Shown piece after piece: positions 16,321 through 23,496 of a DNA stretch of 64,000 bases; position 1 is the first letter of the stretch; each line of letters begins with the position of its first letter. Where the stretch lies: the NCBI RefSeq assembly GCF_002269255.1, contig NZ_CP022825.1, forward strand, positions 33,897 to 97,896, read 5' to 3'. The translations under genes were made by a program, and so were the position numbers. The notes below the pieces were generated by a model, which saw only the letters and a list, made by a program, of their open reading frames with translations, had not been told where the DNA came from and ran no database searches. Source of the DNA: Klebsiella quasivariicola (GTDB taxonomy: Bacteria > Pseudomonadota > Gammaproteobacteria > Enterobacterales > Enterobacteriaceae).

Positions 16321-16457
16321 AGGATAGCCTCTTAGATGCCGCGAGGCAAGGAGAAGAAGGCCATGAAACTGCCGCGAAACACTCTGCTCGGGTGCGTATT
16401 AATAGTGTGCCTCACACTGTTGATATTCACTTACCTCACCCGGAAATCACTATGTGA
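16305..16457 (+). CDS. mok: Mok/FlmC, overlapping translation regulator of hok
   Basis: 50 residues, too short for a standard gene list, overlapping hok in another frame. It starts ATGCCTAGACAACATCAGGA and runs through the hok ribosome site to a TGA at 16455. In hok/sok loci, translation of this frame is needed to open the hok start; Sok RNA blocks it. The protein itself has no known function. Confidence 0.85.
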   Translation: MPRQHQDSLLDAARQGEEGHETAAKHSARVRINSVPHTVDIHLPHPEITM

Positions 16458-16521
16458 AATCCGGTACAGGGACACGAACAGGGAGGTGGCGGCTTTTATG
16501 GCTTACGAATCCGCTAAGTAG
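16363..16521 (+). CDS. hok: Hok/FlmA post-segregational killing toxin
   Basis: 52 residues from the ATG at 16363, preceded by AAGGAGAAGAAGG. MKLPRNTLLGCVLIVCLTLL, the membrane helix, then LTRKSLCEIRYRDTNREVAAF, is nearly identical to F FlmA. This is a type I toxin that collapses the membrane potential of cells that have lost the plasmid. The in-frame ATG at 16336 lies within the mok leader and is not the start. Confidence 0.97.
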   Translation: MKLPRNTLLGCVLIVCLTLLIFTYLTRKSLCEIRYRDTNREVAAFMAYESAK

Positions 16522-16593
16522 CTAACCCCGGCGGGGGGGAACCCCCGACATTAAGGGGAGATGATGTCTGACATGCCTGAAGCGCCTTTATGA

Positions 16594-16625
16594 AGGGGTT
16601 GCCGGTTCGCCGGTAGCCCCTTTTT
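16594..16625 (+). terminator. Rho-independent terminator downstream of hok
   Basis: AGGGGTTGCCGG-TTCG-CCGGTAGCCCCT followed by five Ts: a stable stem with two G-U pairs and a UUCG tetraloop. It probably ends the hok mRNA. Confidence 0.8.
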
Positions 16626-16638
16626 CCTGATTACAGGA

Positions 16639-16665
16639 AAAAAAGCCCGCACGACAGGCGGGCAA
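16639..16665 (-). terminator. Rho-independent terminator on the minus strand
   Basis: Read on the minus strand, GCCCGCCTGTCGTGCGGGC is followed by seven Ts. It would stop a transcript coming leftward from about 16670-16850, where no annotated minus-strand gene exists; see findings. Confidence 0.7.
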
Positions 16666-16826
16666 AATGCTTTCACCTACCTACAACACGGATTCAATGA
16701 ATCGCAAGTCACATTAACCTCCTTCATTCACCGTAACACCCTGTCATCAGTCTGAAAAAAAGAGTGATTGATTGTGAACATTTGGGTTCTGGTGATAAGT
16801 TCGCTCTGTACCAATACTTCTCGCCT

Positions 16827-16852
16827 GCTTTTTTTGCAGGCCTTTTTTTGTT
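16827..16852 (+). terminator. Terminator-like hairpin
   Basis: GCCTGC-TTTTTT-GCAGGC followed by CTTTTTTTG: a six-pair stem with a U-rich tail on the plus strand. No gene ends immediately before it, so it may serve a small RNA within 16670-16826 or be a backup for the hok transcript. Confidence 0.65.
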
Positions 16853-16960
16853 GATTATGTATGACATCTGTCATACAGTTGATTGTGTAATGAACAGCAA
16901 TTGTTCCACTTAACTCAGTGAGGCGAAGCGCAGTCGCGGGTGAGCCAAAGGAGAGCCAGC

Positions 16961-17233
16961 ATGAACTTCACGATAAAATCCCGTAAAACCGGCGAAATTT
17001 TCAGTTTTTACGCACCCGACAGTGGTGGCTATGTTCACCTGGAGTCCCCGGGACGCCCAGGTAGCACAGGTGCTCAGATTTGCCGTGGGGGAGGGTTTAT
17101 GGGGAGTACGCTTTACTGTGACGCTTCTGAGGACGATCTTGCCAGTGTTGCCCGTAAATGGTACCGACAGTTCGTGAGGGAGCGGCGCAAATTCTTAATT
17201 ATGTCGGGCCAGTATTCTGAGGATAACCAGTGA
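16961..17233 (+). CDS. Small conserved protein, unknown
   Basis: 90 residues from the ATG at 16961, which follows AAGGAGAGCCAGC; the open frame begins earlier without a ribosome site. MNFTIKSRKTGEIFSFYAPD and a glycine-rich middle (GAQICRGGGFMGSTL) suggest a small beta-rich domain, and the C-terminus is basic. The stop overlaps the next gene by four bases. No family recognised. Confidence 0.65.
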   Translation: MNFTIKSRKTGEIFSFYAPDSGGYVHLESPGRPGSTGAQICRGGGFMGSTLYCDASEDDLASVARKWYRQFVRERRKFLIMSGQYSEDNQ

Positions 17234-17580
17234 AAAAAGAGATCTCCCGCAACCCCTCTTTCACGCCTTCGCCTAAGCTGCGAGCACATCTGAACTCCCA
17301 CAGGGAAGGGGTGACTGAACGGCTGAATAATATCTTTGATCGCTATGCGCATCTGGTTCGCGCCTGTGCCCTTCCTCTCGATGACGACGAAACACAGGTT
17401 CTGCTTAATGTTCTGAATGGCTCCGTTGTGGAACCCGCCTTTATTGAATATCTGGCTCAGGAAATTCGGGACTCGGATGATTATCTGGAAGGGATACCCG
17501 CAGCTAAATCACTGTACGAAAAGTGTCAGTCAGCGACCTATCCGCAATTGCTGGCCACCGTCGAACGCCTGGAACGATAA
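17230..17580 (+). CDS. Conserved leading-region protein, unknown
   Basis: 116 residues from a GTG that overlaps the previous stop. Helical, with SPKLRAHLNSHREGVTERLNNIFDRY near residue 14 and a C-terminal LATVERLER. Homologous-looking proteins are common on F-type plasmids, but their function is not known. Coupled to the preceding gene and followed directly by Frpo-like copy 2. Confidence 0.65.
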   Translation: MKKEISRNPSFTPSPKLRAHLNSHREGVTERLNNIFDRYAHLVRACALPLDDDETQVLLNVLNGSVVEPAFIEYLAQEIRDSDDYLEGIPAAKSLYEKCQSATYPQLLATVERLER

Positions 17581-17600
17581 GAAAGGCATAACAACACTGG

Positions 17601-18190
17601 ACCCCTTCGGCTCCTGGCCAGCTGCGCTGTCCAGTCGTCGAGCCACACTCCGCCAGGGCAGCTGCTGCGCACCTGCCGGGCTCCGCCGAACCCGCTACGC
17701 GGTTTCGGGCCTGACGGCTAGTGTCTGATGTCTGAAGTCAAGGTCAACGGCAGCGCTTGCTGCGACCGTCCCGGCCGCGCCGCTTTCACCGTGCCGGCGA
17801 AGGACTGCCGGCACTCTGCGGGGCAACGCCGTTTCGCGCCCGCGCTCTTCGTCGTTGCGGCGGGTGCCTGCTCCTTTCCCCTGGTACCCGTATCACCCGT
17901 TTGAGTCCATTCGCCGGGGCTGAGACAAGCACAACCCGTCTTGCTGTCCAGGGGACGGCAGAGCCTTTCGCAATAAATTTTTCGCCGCCATTCCGCTGCC
18001 GCTTCATTAGACCGAAAAAAATTTCCCGCTCACCCCCGGACATCTGCACCGGGCCGTGCTCGTTTACGCCCTTGCGGCGAACGGCTCTCAAACGGGTGAA
18101 GGTTATATCCAGGGGGCAGGTTCAGCAGGTCCCCGCACAAAGTCAAAACCGCGGCCCCGGCAACTCAACGGGTGATGGTTTTAAAAGGCA
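17601..18190 (+). repeat. Frpo-like structured repeat, copy 2
   Basis: Shares long nearly identical blocks with 11131-11690, including CGCTACGCGGTTTCGGGCCT, CAGCGCTTGCTGCGACCGT, CTCAAACGGGTGAAGGTTAT, and the final GCAACTCAACGGGTGATGG. It differs in the first hairpin (GCAGCTGCTGCGC region) and in the A/T-rich middle. No gene lies in it. It directly precedes the gene at 18217. Inferred to be a single-strand promoter active on the entering minus strand. Confidence 0.7.
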
Positions 18191-18216
18191 GAAAAACAGA
18201 CAAAGGAGAAAGCTGG

Positions 18217-18573
18217 ATGAGCACACAAAACGTCAACGTAAAACCCTCCACCAAAGAAAGCACAACCCTCCGGACTGACGGTTTTGTGCGCAACATTCAT
18301 TCCCGAAACCCGTTCGATGTTATCCGCGCCGATGTAGTGCTGGAACGTATCGAGAAAAAGGCTGGTCGGAGCTGCGGGATGCATTACGAGCTGTATCAGG
18401 CCCATCTGCTGGGTGGTGCGCTGGATTATCTGGATGCGCTGCCGTTGAAAGACCGTCCGGTGTTAATGGGCGCTGCGGCAAAGCGCGGCTATCTGCTGAC
18501 GCTAGCCGAAGAGGAACGCGCGCTGGAAGCACGGGATGTACTGATGAGTGAACTGGCGGCAAACGACTGCTGA
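18217..18573 (+). CDS. Unknown protein with shared NVNVK N-terminus (1)
   Basis: 118 residues from the ATG at 18217 (AAGGAGAAAGCTGG just before). It begins MSTQNVNVKPSTKEST, almost identical to the start of the protein at 20881 and similar to that at 23497, although the remaining sequences differ. The body is helical, with HYELYQAHLLGGALDYLDALP and a C-terminal LAEEERALEARDVLMSELA. It is the first gene after Frpo-like copy 2, so expected to be expressed early in the recipient. Candidate anti-defence or establishment protein (inference). Confidence 0.7.
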   Translation: MSTQNVNVKPSTKESTTLRTDGFVRNIHSRNPFDVIRADVVLERIEKKAGRSCGMHYELYQAHLLGGALDYLDALPLKDRPVLMGAAAKRGYLLTLAEEERALEARDVLMSELAANDC

Positions 18574-18633
18574 GAAATAAACACGGATGGCGGCGTATCG
18601 CTGCCATCCCTTAAAGACCAGAGGTAACGCAAA

Positions 18634-18846
18634 ATGAAAGTATACGGCCATCAACACTCATCAGAGGCTTTCTCCCGGGAAACTTCCCCATCCTGTTTTG
18701 AACCAAAAGCGGAAAAGGTGATCGCTTTTCATGGAAAGGATGCCAGTTACGCCTATAACGTGCTGGCCGATCTGAAAGCCGCAGGTGCTTCATATACGCG
18801 CCGGAATATCATCGCCGATATGTTCCGCCGTCTGGGTGTGGAATGA
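18634..18846 (+). CDS. Small protein, unknown
   Basis: 70 residues; ribosome site GAGGTAACGC. Basic and hydrophilic, with a C-terminal helical segment (AYNVLADLKAAGASYTRRN) that could be a small DNA- or protein-binding unit. Second gene in the run behind Frpo-like copy 2. Function unknown. Confidence 0.55.
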   Translation: MKVYGHQHSSEAFSRETSPSCFEPKAEKVIAFHGKDASYAYNVLADLKAAGASYTRRNIIADMFRRLGVE

Positions 18847-18856
18847 GGTCTGGGCA

Positions 18857-19081
18857 ATGGAACACGTGAAAGGAAAAATCCAGCAGGGGGCAGGGAACGC
18901 CTATTTTGCAGGGATGCAGTGGCGCGGTATTACACTTGGACACGCCGATGCTGCAGCGCTTAACCAGTTTGATATCGATATCAGCAAAGCTCAGGCACCC
19001 GAAGCACGCACCTGGTTGCTTCAGAACAAAGCAGAATTCATCGCTCTGATCCTGGGCATTGAAGTCGTAAAGGTCGGGTAG
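18857..19081 (+). CDS. Small protein, unknown
   Basis: 74 residues from the ATG at 18857; the longer frame would overlap the previous gene. It contains KGKIQQGAGNAYFAGMQWRG and a C-terminal hydrophobic helix (FIALILGIEVVKVG). Eleven bases separate it from the preceding stop. No family recognised. Confidence 0.5.
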   Translation: MEHVKGKIQQGAGNAYFAGMQWRGITLGHADAAALNQFDIDISKAQAPEARTWLLQNKAEFIALILGIEVVKVG

Positions 19082-19091
19082 TGAGAAGCTA

Positions 19092-19119
19092 GCTAACTTA
19101 GCTCTTGAGCTAAGTTAGC
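19092..19119. promoter_or_regulatory. Inverted repeat upstream of toxin-antitoxin operon
   Basis: GCTAACTTAGCT and AGCTAAGTTAGC form perfect 12-base arms with a short spacer; further TAGCT/AGCTA copies adjoin on both sides. It lies about 45 bases before the toxin start. There is no clean T-run, so an autoregulatory operator for the XRE antitoxin is more likely than a terminator. Confidence 0.6.
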
Positions 19120-19161
19120 TTTTGAGCTAATGTGTGCACATACGGACTAGAGATTACATCC

Positions 19162-19482
19162 ATGTTCACAGTCATCTTTCATGATGAAGCTGAAAAAGAG
19201 TTTACGGCTCTGCCTGCTGCCATTCGTGCAAAAATGGCCAGGCTACTCATGAAGCTGGAAGCAAACCCTCGCCAGCTACGCGAGCCAGATACCAAGCCGC
19301 TTGGAAACGGCCTTTTCGAAATACGTACAATGGGGGCAGATATCGCCCGCGGAATCTGGGTATATCAGAGTGGTGAACGTATTTTTCTACTTCGGATCTT
19401 TATCAAAAAATCGCCAAAAACGCCCCCGGCAGAAATAGATCAGGCACTTCGCAGACTGGAGGAAATGCAGAATGAAATATAA
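19162..19482 (+). CDS. RelE/HigB-type toxin (Gp49-like family)
   Basis: 106 residues from the ATG at 19162 (the upstream in-frame ATG would run through the operator region). MFTVIFHDEAEKEFTALP, RAKMARLLMKLEANP, KPLGNGLFEIRTMGADIARGIW and RIFLLRIFIKKSPKTP are typical of the phage-derived Gp49-like/HigB family, ribosome-dependent mRNA interferases. Toxin-first order and overlap with the antitoxin gene by 11 bases fit this class. Confidence 0.9.
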   Translation: MFTVIFHDEAEKEFTALPAAIRAKMARLLMKLEANPRQLREPDTKPLGNGLFEIRTMGADIARGIWVYQSGERIFLLRIFIKKSPKTPPAEIDQALRRLEEMQNEI

Positions 19483-19750
19483 AACCCTTAGCCAGGTTCA
19501 TACCGAAGCAATGAACGATCATGAGTACAGCGCGGCATTCGAGGCAGAACAAGCCTCGGAGCTACTTCGGGAAACCTTAGCAACATGGAGAAAAGAAGCG
19601 GGTTTGACGTCGGCACAGGTTGCAGAACGTATGGGCATCAAAGCGCCTACTATCTCACGTATGGAGAAGAACGCTTCGCGAATGAGTATTCAGACGCTGG
19701 TTCGGTACGCCAGAGCCTGCGGTGTTAACTTTAAAATTCAGCAGGTTTGA
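19472..19750 (+). CDS. XRE-family antitoxin
   Basis: 92 residues. N-terminal segment MKYKTLSQVHTEAM, then a Cro/C1-type helix-turn-helix at about 40-75 (RKEAGLTSAQVAERMGIKAP, TISRMEKNASRMS). It overlaps the toxin gene. It neutralises the toxin and represses the operon, probably via the inverted repeat at 19092. The stop is followed immediately by the start of a third gene. Confidence 0.9.
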   Translation: MKYKTLSQVHTEAMNDHEYSAAFEAEQASELLRETLATWRKEAGLTSAQVAERMGIKAPTISRMEKNASRMSIQTLVRYARACGVNFKIQQV

Positions 19751-20164
19751 ATGATTAGCGATGCCAATAAAGCGGTGAATGACCTGGCGAGTATTGTCCC
19801 TCTGCCGGGTGGCAGTTCGTCCCGCAAAGATTACGAAGATGCACGTAAACTCGTTGAGTATCTTCTGGAACATGACCCGGACAGCCCGCTGGTTGATATA
19901 CTGACTGCCCGCATTGATGCCTGGGAAAATAACGCGGTGGAATTTGAAGAATTTAATACGCGCATCGAAGCTGGTAAAAACGGTGTATCGTTGCTGCGGG
20001 TTCTTATGCAGCAACGCGGGCTTTCACAGTCCGATTTTGAAAACGAGATAGGCAAAAAATCACTCGTCAGCCGGATCCTCAGTGGTGAACGCAGTTTGAC
20101 CCTTGATCACATGCGGGCGCTGGCAAATCGATTTCAAATCCCGGTCTCGATGTTTGTTGACTGA
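19751..20164 (+). CDS. HigA/YgjM-like second antitoxin without its own toxin
   Basis: 137 residues, starting on the base after the previous stop. It resembles chromosomal HigA (YgjM): KLVEYLLEHDPDSPLVDILTARIDAWE in the N-terminal dimer half, and a C-terminal helix-turn-helix (RGLSQSDFENEIGKKSLVSR, ILSGERSLTLDHMRALANRF). In HigBA loci its partner is a HigB (YgjN) toxin directly upstream; here an XRE antitoxin gene is there instead. So the operon appears to be toxin-antitoxin-antitoxin. It may be a regulator, or an orphan that protects against other HigB toxins. Confidence 0.82.
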   Translation: MISDANKAVNDLASIVPLPGGSSSRKDYEDARKLVEYLLEHDPDSPLVDILTARIDAWENNAVEFEEFNTRIEAGKNGVSLLRVLMQQRGLSQSDFENEIGKKSLVSRILSGERSLTLDHMRALANRFQIPVSMFVD

Positions 20165-20390
20165 TTCGGGAACAGAGCAGGCGAAGGGGGCATCGGTCCC
20201 CGTCTGGCCGCGCCTCGAAAGACCGCGCGCCTGCGGCGCCGGGAAAACCGGGCCGCGCTGACGCGCCGCCCGCATTTCCTTTCCGCGTCTTCCCTGTTTG
20301 CTGCCTGCTGTCTGCCTGCTTCCTCTTCTTCTCCCTGCTGTGATGTCTCTTTTTAACCCTTAAAGGCTTTAAAAGCACACCCGCACTGGA

Positions 20391-20880
20391 CACCTTCGGC
20401 TCCCGGCCAGCTGCGCTGTCCGGTCGTCGAGCCACACTCCGCTAACCGCGAAAAGACGCGGTAAGCTCCGCCGAACCCGCTACGCGGTTTCGGGCCTGCC
20501 GGCTAGTGTCTGATGTCTGAGGTCAAGGTCAACGGCAGCGCTTGCTGCGACCGTCCCGGTCGCGCCGCTTTCACCGTGCCGGCGAAGGACTGCCGGCACT
20601 CTGATGGCGCCACGCCGTTCCGTCGTGTCGGGTGTGTTCATTCTCATCCCTTCCCCTGGTGAGTCATCTCTCGTCCGTTCCCCGGCGAAGGGCTGGTCGT
20701 AGCACCGCCGTGTCGTCACCCAAGGGGTAAATAAACTCCGCCAAAAACTTTTTGCCAGGGACCGCAAAAACTTTTTGTCTCCGCCCCTTGTTCTCCTCCT
20801 TACGACGTTGCTCCTTTGCCCTTTGCCGCCAGGGAACTCACCGAGAGATGGATTAACCACCAGACCAGAGGAAAAGCAGA
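20391..20880 (+). repeat. Frpo-like structured repeat, copy 3
   Basis: The first 200 bases are nearly identical to copies 1 and 2 (the ACCGCG/CGCGGT hairpin, CGCTACGCGGTTTCGGGCCT, GCTTGCTGCGACCGTCCCGG, GTGCCGGC hairpin). From about 20600 it diverges but keeps a pair of CAAAAACTTTTTG-like palindromes at 20743-20777, as copy 1 has near 11497-11530. It ends at the ribosome site of the gene at 20881. Confidence 0.68.
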
Positions 20881-21261
20881 ATGAACACACAGAACGTCAA
20901 CGTCAAAACCGCCACCAAAGAATCTACCGAAAGATGGGTTGAAAACCTTCTGGCCAACGCGATTAGCGAGCAAAAGAGCCTCCTGCTGCATCTGGTAGAG
21001 CTTAAAAACAAGCGTCTGAGAGAAAGCGAAAGAAGTGAACTGGTATGGGGCGCGTTGATGCGTATGGCTGATAACGTCCTGGGTGCGGGAGTGGTTGACT
21101 GGCACGCTGACGTTCTGCAGGTGCATTTCGGCGTTGCTCAACCATGGCTGCAGTCCCGGAAACTCGTTGAGCTTCTTTTTGGTGATACCGGTAAGGAAGC
21201 GTGGAATGACGCACGCAAATACATTGCTGACTCAATGCGCGCTGAACGCCATATGCCATGA
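20881..21261 (+). CDS. Unknown protein with shared NVNVK N-terminus (2)
   Basis: 126 residues. It starts MNTQNVNVKTATKESTERWV, the same first 16 residues (with substitutions) as the protein at 18217, then diverges completely into a helical body (LLANAISEQKSLLLHLVELKNK, WGALMRMADNVLGAGVVDWH). First gene after Frpo-like copy 3. Function unknown; by position a candidate early-expressed anti-defence factor. Confidence 0.68.
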   Translation: MNTQNVNVKTATKESTERWVENLLANAISEQKSLLLHLVELKNKRLRESERSELVWGALMRMADNVLGAGVVDWHADVLQVHFGVAQPWLQSRKLVELLFGDTGKEAWNDARKYIADSMRAERHMP

Positions 21262-21326
21262 ATCTGCTTTTTTACCCAACATCTGGCGGTCCGGGGGCCG
21301 CCGGTGATCCACATAAGGAGAGATGT

Positions 21327-21674
21327 ATGAACTTACACCTGATCGAATCCTCTGCAGTCCTGGGAATGCAGACCACCGCAGAGGCAGAACGTGCGTACTG
21401 GTTGAGTCGCCGTAACGATGCGGTGAAAGCACCGGAAGAAATCGACGTTCATGCCTTTCACGAGGCGCTGGGCCTGATGTATCCGCTCAACTGGTCAACA
21501 AGTGAGAACGGCGAGTGGGAAACGTTCATGCTGCAGGAGATGGTCTGCTGTGACGTGACAGAGATATACGCCCGCTACGGAGCCAGATATTTCCGGCTGC
21601 GGGATGTGTGCAACCTGAGCCATGCGCAGATTACAACGCGCATTAAGGAGGAATTTAACCTGTTCCGGAAATGA
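21327..21674 (+). CDS. Conserved protein, unknown
   Basis: 115 residues from the ATG at 21327, with AAGGAG before it. It contains MNLHLIESSAVLGMQTTAEAE, a Trp/Glu segment (YPLNWSTSENGEWETF) and a C-terminal basic tail (NLFRK). Soluble. Follows the gene at 20881 in the same unit and is closed by a terminator-like hairpin. No family recognised. Confidence 0.6.
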   Translation: MNLHLIESSAVLGMQTTAEAERAYWLSRRNDAVKAPEEIDVHAFHEALGLMYPLNWSTSENGEWETFMLQEMVCCDVTEIYARYGARYFRLRDVCNLSHAQITTRIKEEFNLFRK

Positions 21675-21678
21675 AAAA

Positions 21679-21702
21679 AGCAGGGAAAACCCTGCTTTAT
21701 CC
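21679..21702 (+). terminator. Terminator-like hairpin
   Basis: AGCAGGG-AAAA-CCCTGCT followed by TTAT, five bases after the stop of the gene ending at 21674. The tail is short, so termination may be partial. Confidence 0.6.
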
Positions 21703-21761
21703 ACGCCGTAAAAGTCGCGGTAACGATTTTTTCGGCTGTTCAAATTAACTTAGAGGTACAT

Positions 21762-21992
21762 ATGAACCTATCCATTCTTTCACCTTCCACTGAGGCTGTA
21801 AAGCCCCGTCGTCATCCACGTATCCAGCGAGACGATATTGCGGCCCAGGAGATTGATCCGGCGCTGAAAGCCTTCGGACGGCATATTGCCCGCAGTATTC
21901 GTAAGGGGCGCGGCGTTCATATCCCCGCGATGAACAACACCGCCTTCGGGCAGGTACTCCGCACACTTGAACTCAAACGCGCATGTAACTGA
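21762..21992 (+). CDS. Small basic protein, unknown
   Basis: 76 residues with GAGGTACAT before the ATG. Basic (KPRRHPRIQRDD, RHIARSIRKGRG), with a helical C-terminus (FGQVLRTLELKRACN). Possibly nucleic-acid binding by charge. No family recognised. Confidence 0.55.
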   Translation: MNLSILSPSTEAVKPRRHPRIQRDDIAAQEIDPALKAFGRHIARSIRKGRGVHIPAMNNTAFGQVLRTLELKRACN

Positions 21993-22038
21993 TAAGGTGA
22001 GCCGCTCCTTCGGGAGCGGCAACAGCGGAGATAATGTT

Positions 22039-22872
22039 ATGTCACAGCTGAGTTTTGCCGATGTGTTCAATCTGGCCAGAGAAACTGCGGATAACCGCCC
22101 TGTCATTCAGGCAGGGCAGCAGATCGCGGAAACGGTGCCCACGGTTCATCGTATGATGAGCGAGCAGTACAGCCGGGGCCGTTTTATCCGCGTATTTAAG
22201 GATACGGGCCGCCATCTGGGGCGCTGGGAAGTGTTCAGTGATTTTCTGTCGCTTGCCGCCAGCGAGCTGGATATGGCCCGGATACGAACGCCGGAGAGCA
22301 TGGAGCACTGCCGGAAAATCTGCGCCCGGTACGAGGCCACCGACATCGCGAACATGCAGGAAATGTTCTGCCTGATGGTGTGTGCGCTGGAGGCGAAATT
22401 TCATGATTTTCTCGGTGCCATTTTCATGGAGCTTGAACTCGGAGATAACTTTCGCGGGCAGTATTTTACCCCGTATTCAGTGCAGTGTCTGATGGCGCGG
22501 ATGCTGATGCCAGGCGTCAGAGACACTATCCGCCGGGAAGGGATTGCCACCGTCAGCGATCCGGCGTGTGGGGCTGCCGGGATGCTGATCGCCTATGCAG
22601 AGTGCCTGCTTGAAGCTGATATCAACCCCTCCATGCACATGTTCGGCAGCTGCATTGACATCGATCCGGTGGCGGCCGATATGGCATTCATCCAGCTGTC
22701 ACTGCTGGGGATAGCGGCGGAAGTGGTGACGGGCAACACGCTCACGATGCAGATCCGGCGTGTGAGGTATACCCCGGTTTTCTACCTCAATGACTTTGAA
22801 AAACGACTGGCAGATCTGCGCCGGTTCAGGGCTATGCGGGACTTTATGCGCGGAATACAGGAGGCCGCGTAA
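22039..22872 (+). CDS. N6-adenine methyltransferase-like protein lacking a visible motif IV
   Basis: 277 residues from the ATG at 22039. The HsdM-like core has GQYFTPYSVQCLMARML, motif I SDPACGAAGMLIAYAE at about 173-188 (SAM binding), CIDIDPVAADMAFIQLSLLG, and VVTGNTL. The catalytic N/D-P-P-F/Y motif expected soon after GNTL is absent; the sequence reads MQIRRVRYTPVFYLND. The target-recognition region of HsdM is also missing. Genes like this are common in F-type leading regions. It may bind SAM or a type I complex without methylating (inference). Confidence 0.82.
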   Translation: MSQLSFADVFNLARETADNRPVIQAGQQIAETVPTVHRMMSEQYSRGRFIRVFKDTGRHLGRWEVFSDFLSLAASELDMARIRTPESMEHCRKICARYEATDIANMQEMFCLMVCALEAKFHDFLGAIFMELELGDNFRGQYFTPYSVQCLMARMLMPGVRDTIRREGIATVSDPACGAAGMLIAYAECLLEADINPSMHMFGSCIDIDPVAADMAFIQLSLLGIAAEVVTGNTLTMQIRRVRYTPVFYLNDFEKRLADLRRFRAMRDFMRGIQEAA

Positions 22873-23090
22873 ATAACCGGAAGGGCAGGGGATAACCTGC
22901 CCGACTGCGTTGAAAGGCCGCAGCGCCTGTGGCGCTGAATAATACCGGCTGCGCTACGCGCCGCCCGTATTACTCCGGCGCGGTATTATCTCATCAATAT
23001 TCTTTATTCATCTCTGTTACATCGCTTCCGCTATTCTGCTGTGTATCTCTTCCGCTATTTATCTCTGATGAAAGATTAAATAAATACTGA

Positions 23091-23495
23091 CCCGGGCGTC
23101 GTCCCTGTCGGGACACGGCTGTCGTGAACAGAGCCAGCAAGCTGTCTCTGCCCTGTCGGGCTTCCATCCTGACGCAAATTCAAAATCTCGCTTGCTGCAT
23201 CCTTATCAGGATGCGCCGCTCTCACCGTGGCGATAAATACCCGCCACTCCAGGGCCTGAACGTGAATCCGATAAACACCGGATTGACGTTCAGGGTTGTG
23301 CGCATTCTCACTCCTGCTCGATATCGCCCGGCTTCATTTTTCGCGGAGGGCTGCTTTTAGCATCAGCCGTGGAGGAAATAAAGGGGTATATAAACGCCGC
23401 GCGCCCCTTTATTTCCTCCCCGTCGGCTGCAAATTGCCCTTCGCCGCTCAGTGATGAAGTCGAACGATTTAATAAACCGCGAAGGAGAAAATCAG
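23091..23495 (+). repeat. Diverged Frpo-like structured repeat, copy 4
   Basis: More distant from the other three but keeps their order: a GCTTGCTGCATCC / GGATGCGCCGCTCTCACCGTG unit matches GCTTGCTGCGACC / GGTCGCGCCGCTTTCACCGTG in copies 1-3. It also has its own inverted repeats, such as CCTGAACGTGAATCCG with CGGATTGACGTTCAGG. No gene lies in it. It precedes the ArdB-like gene at 23497 with GAAGGAGAAAATC at the end. Confidence 0.6.
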
Positions 23496-23496
23496 T

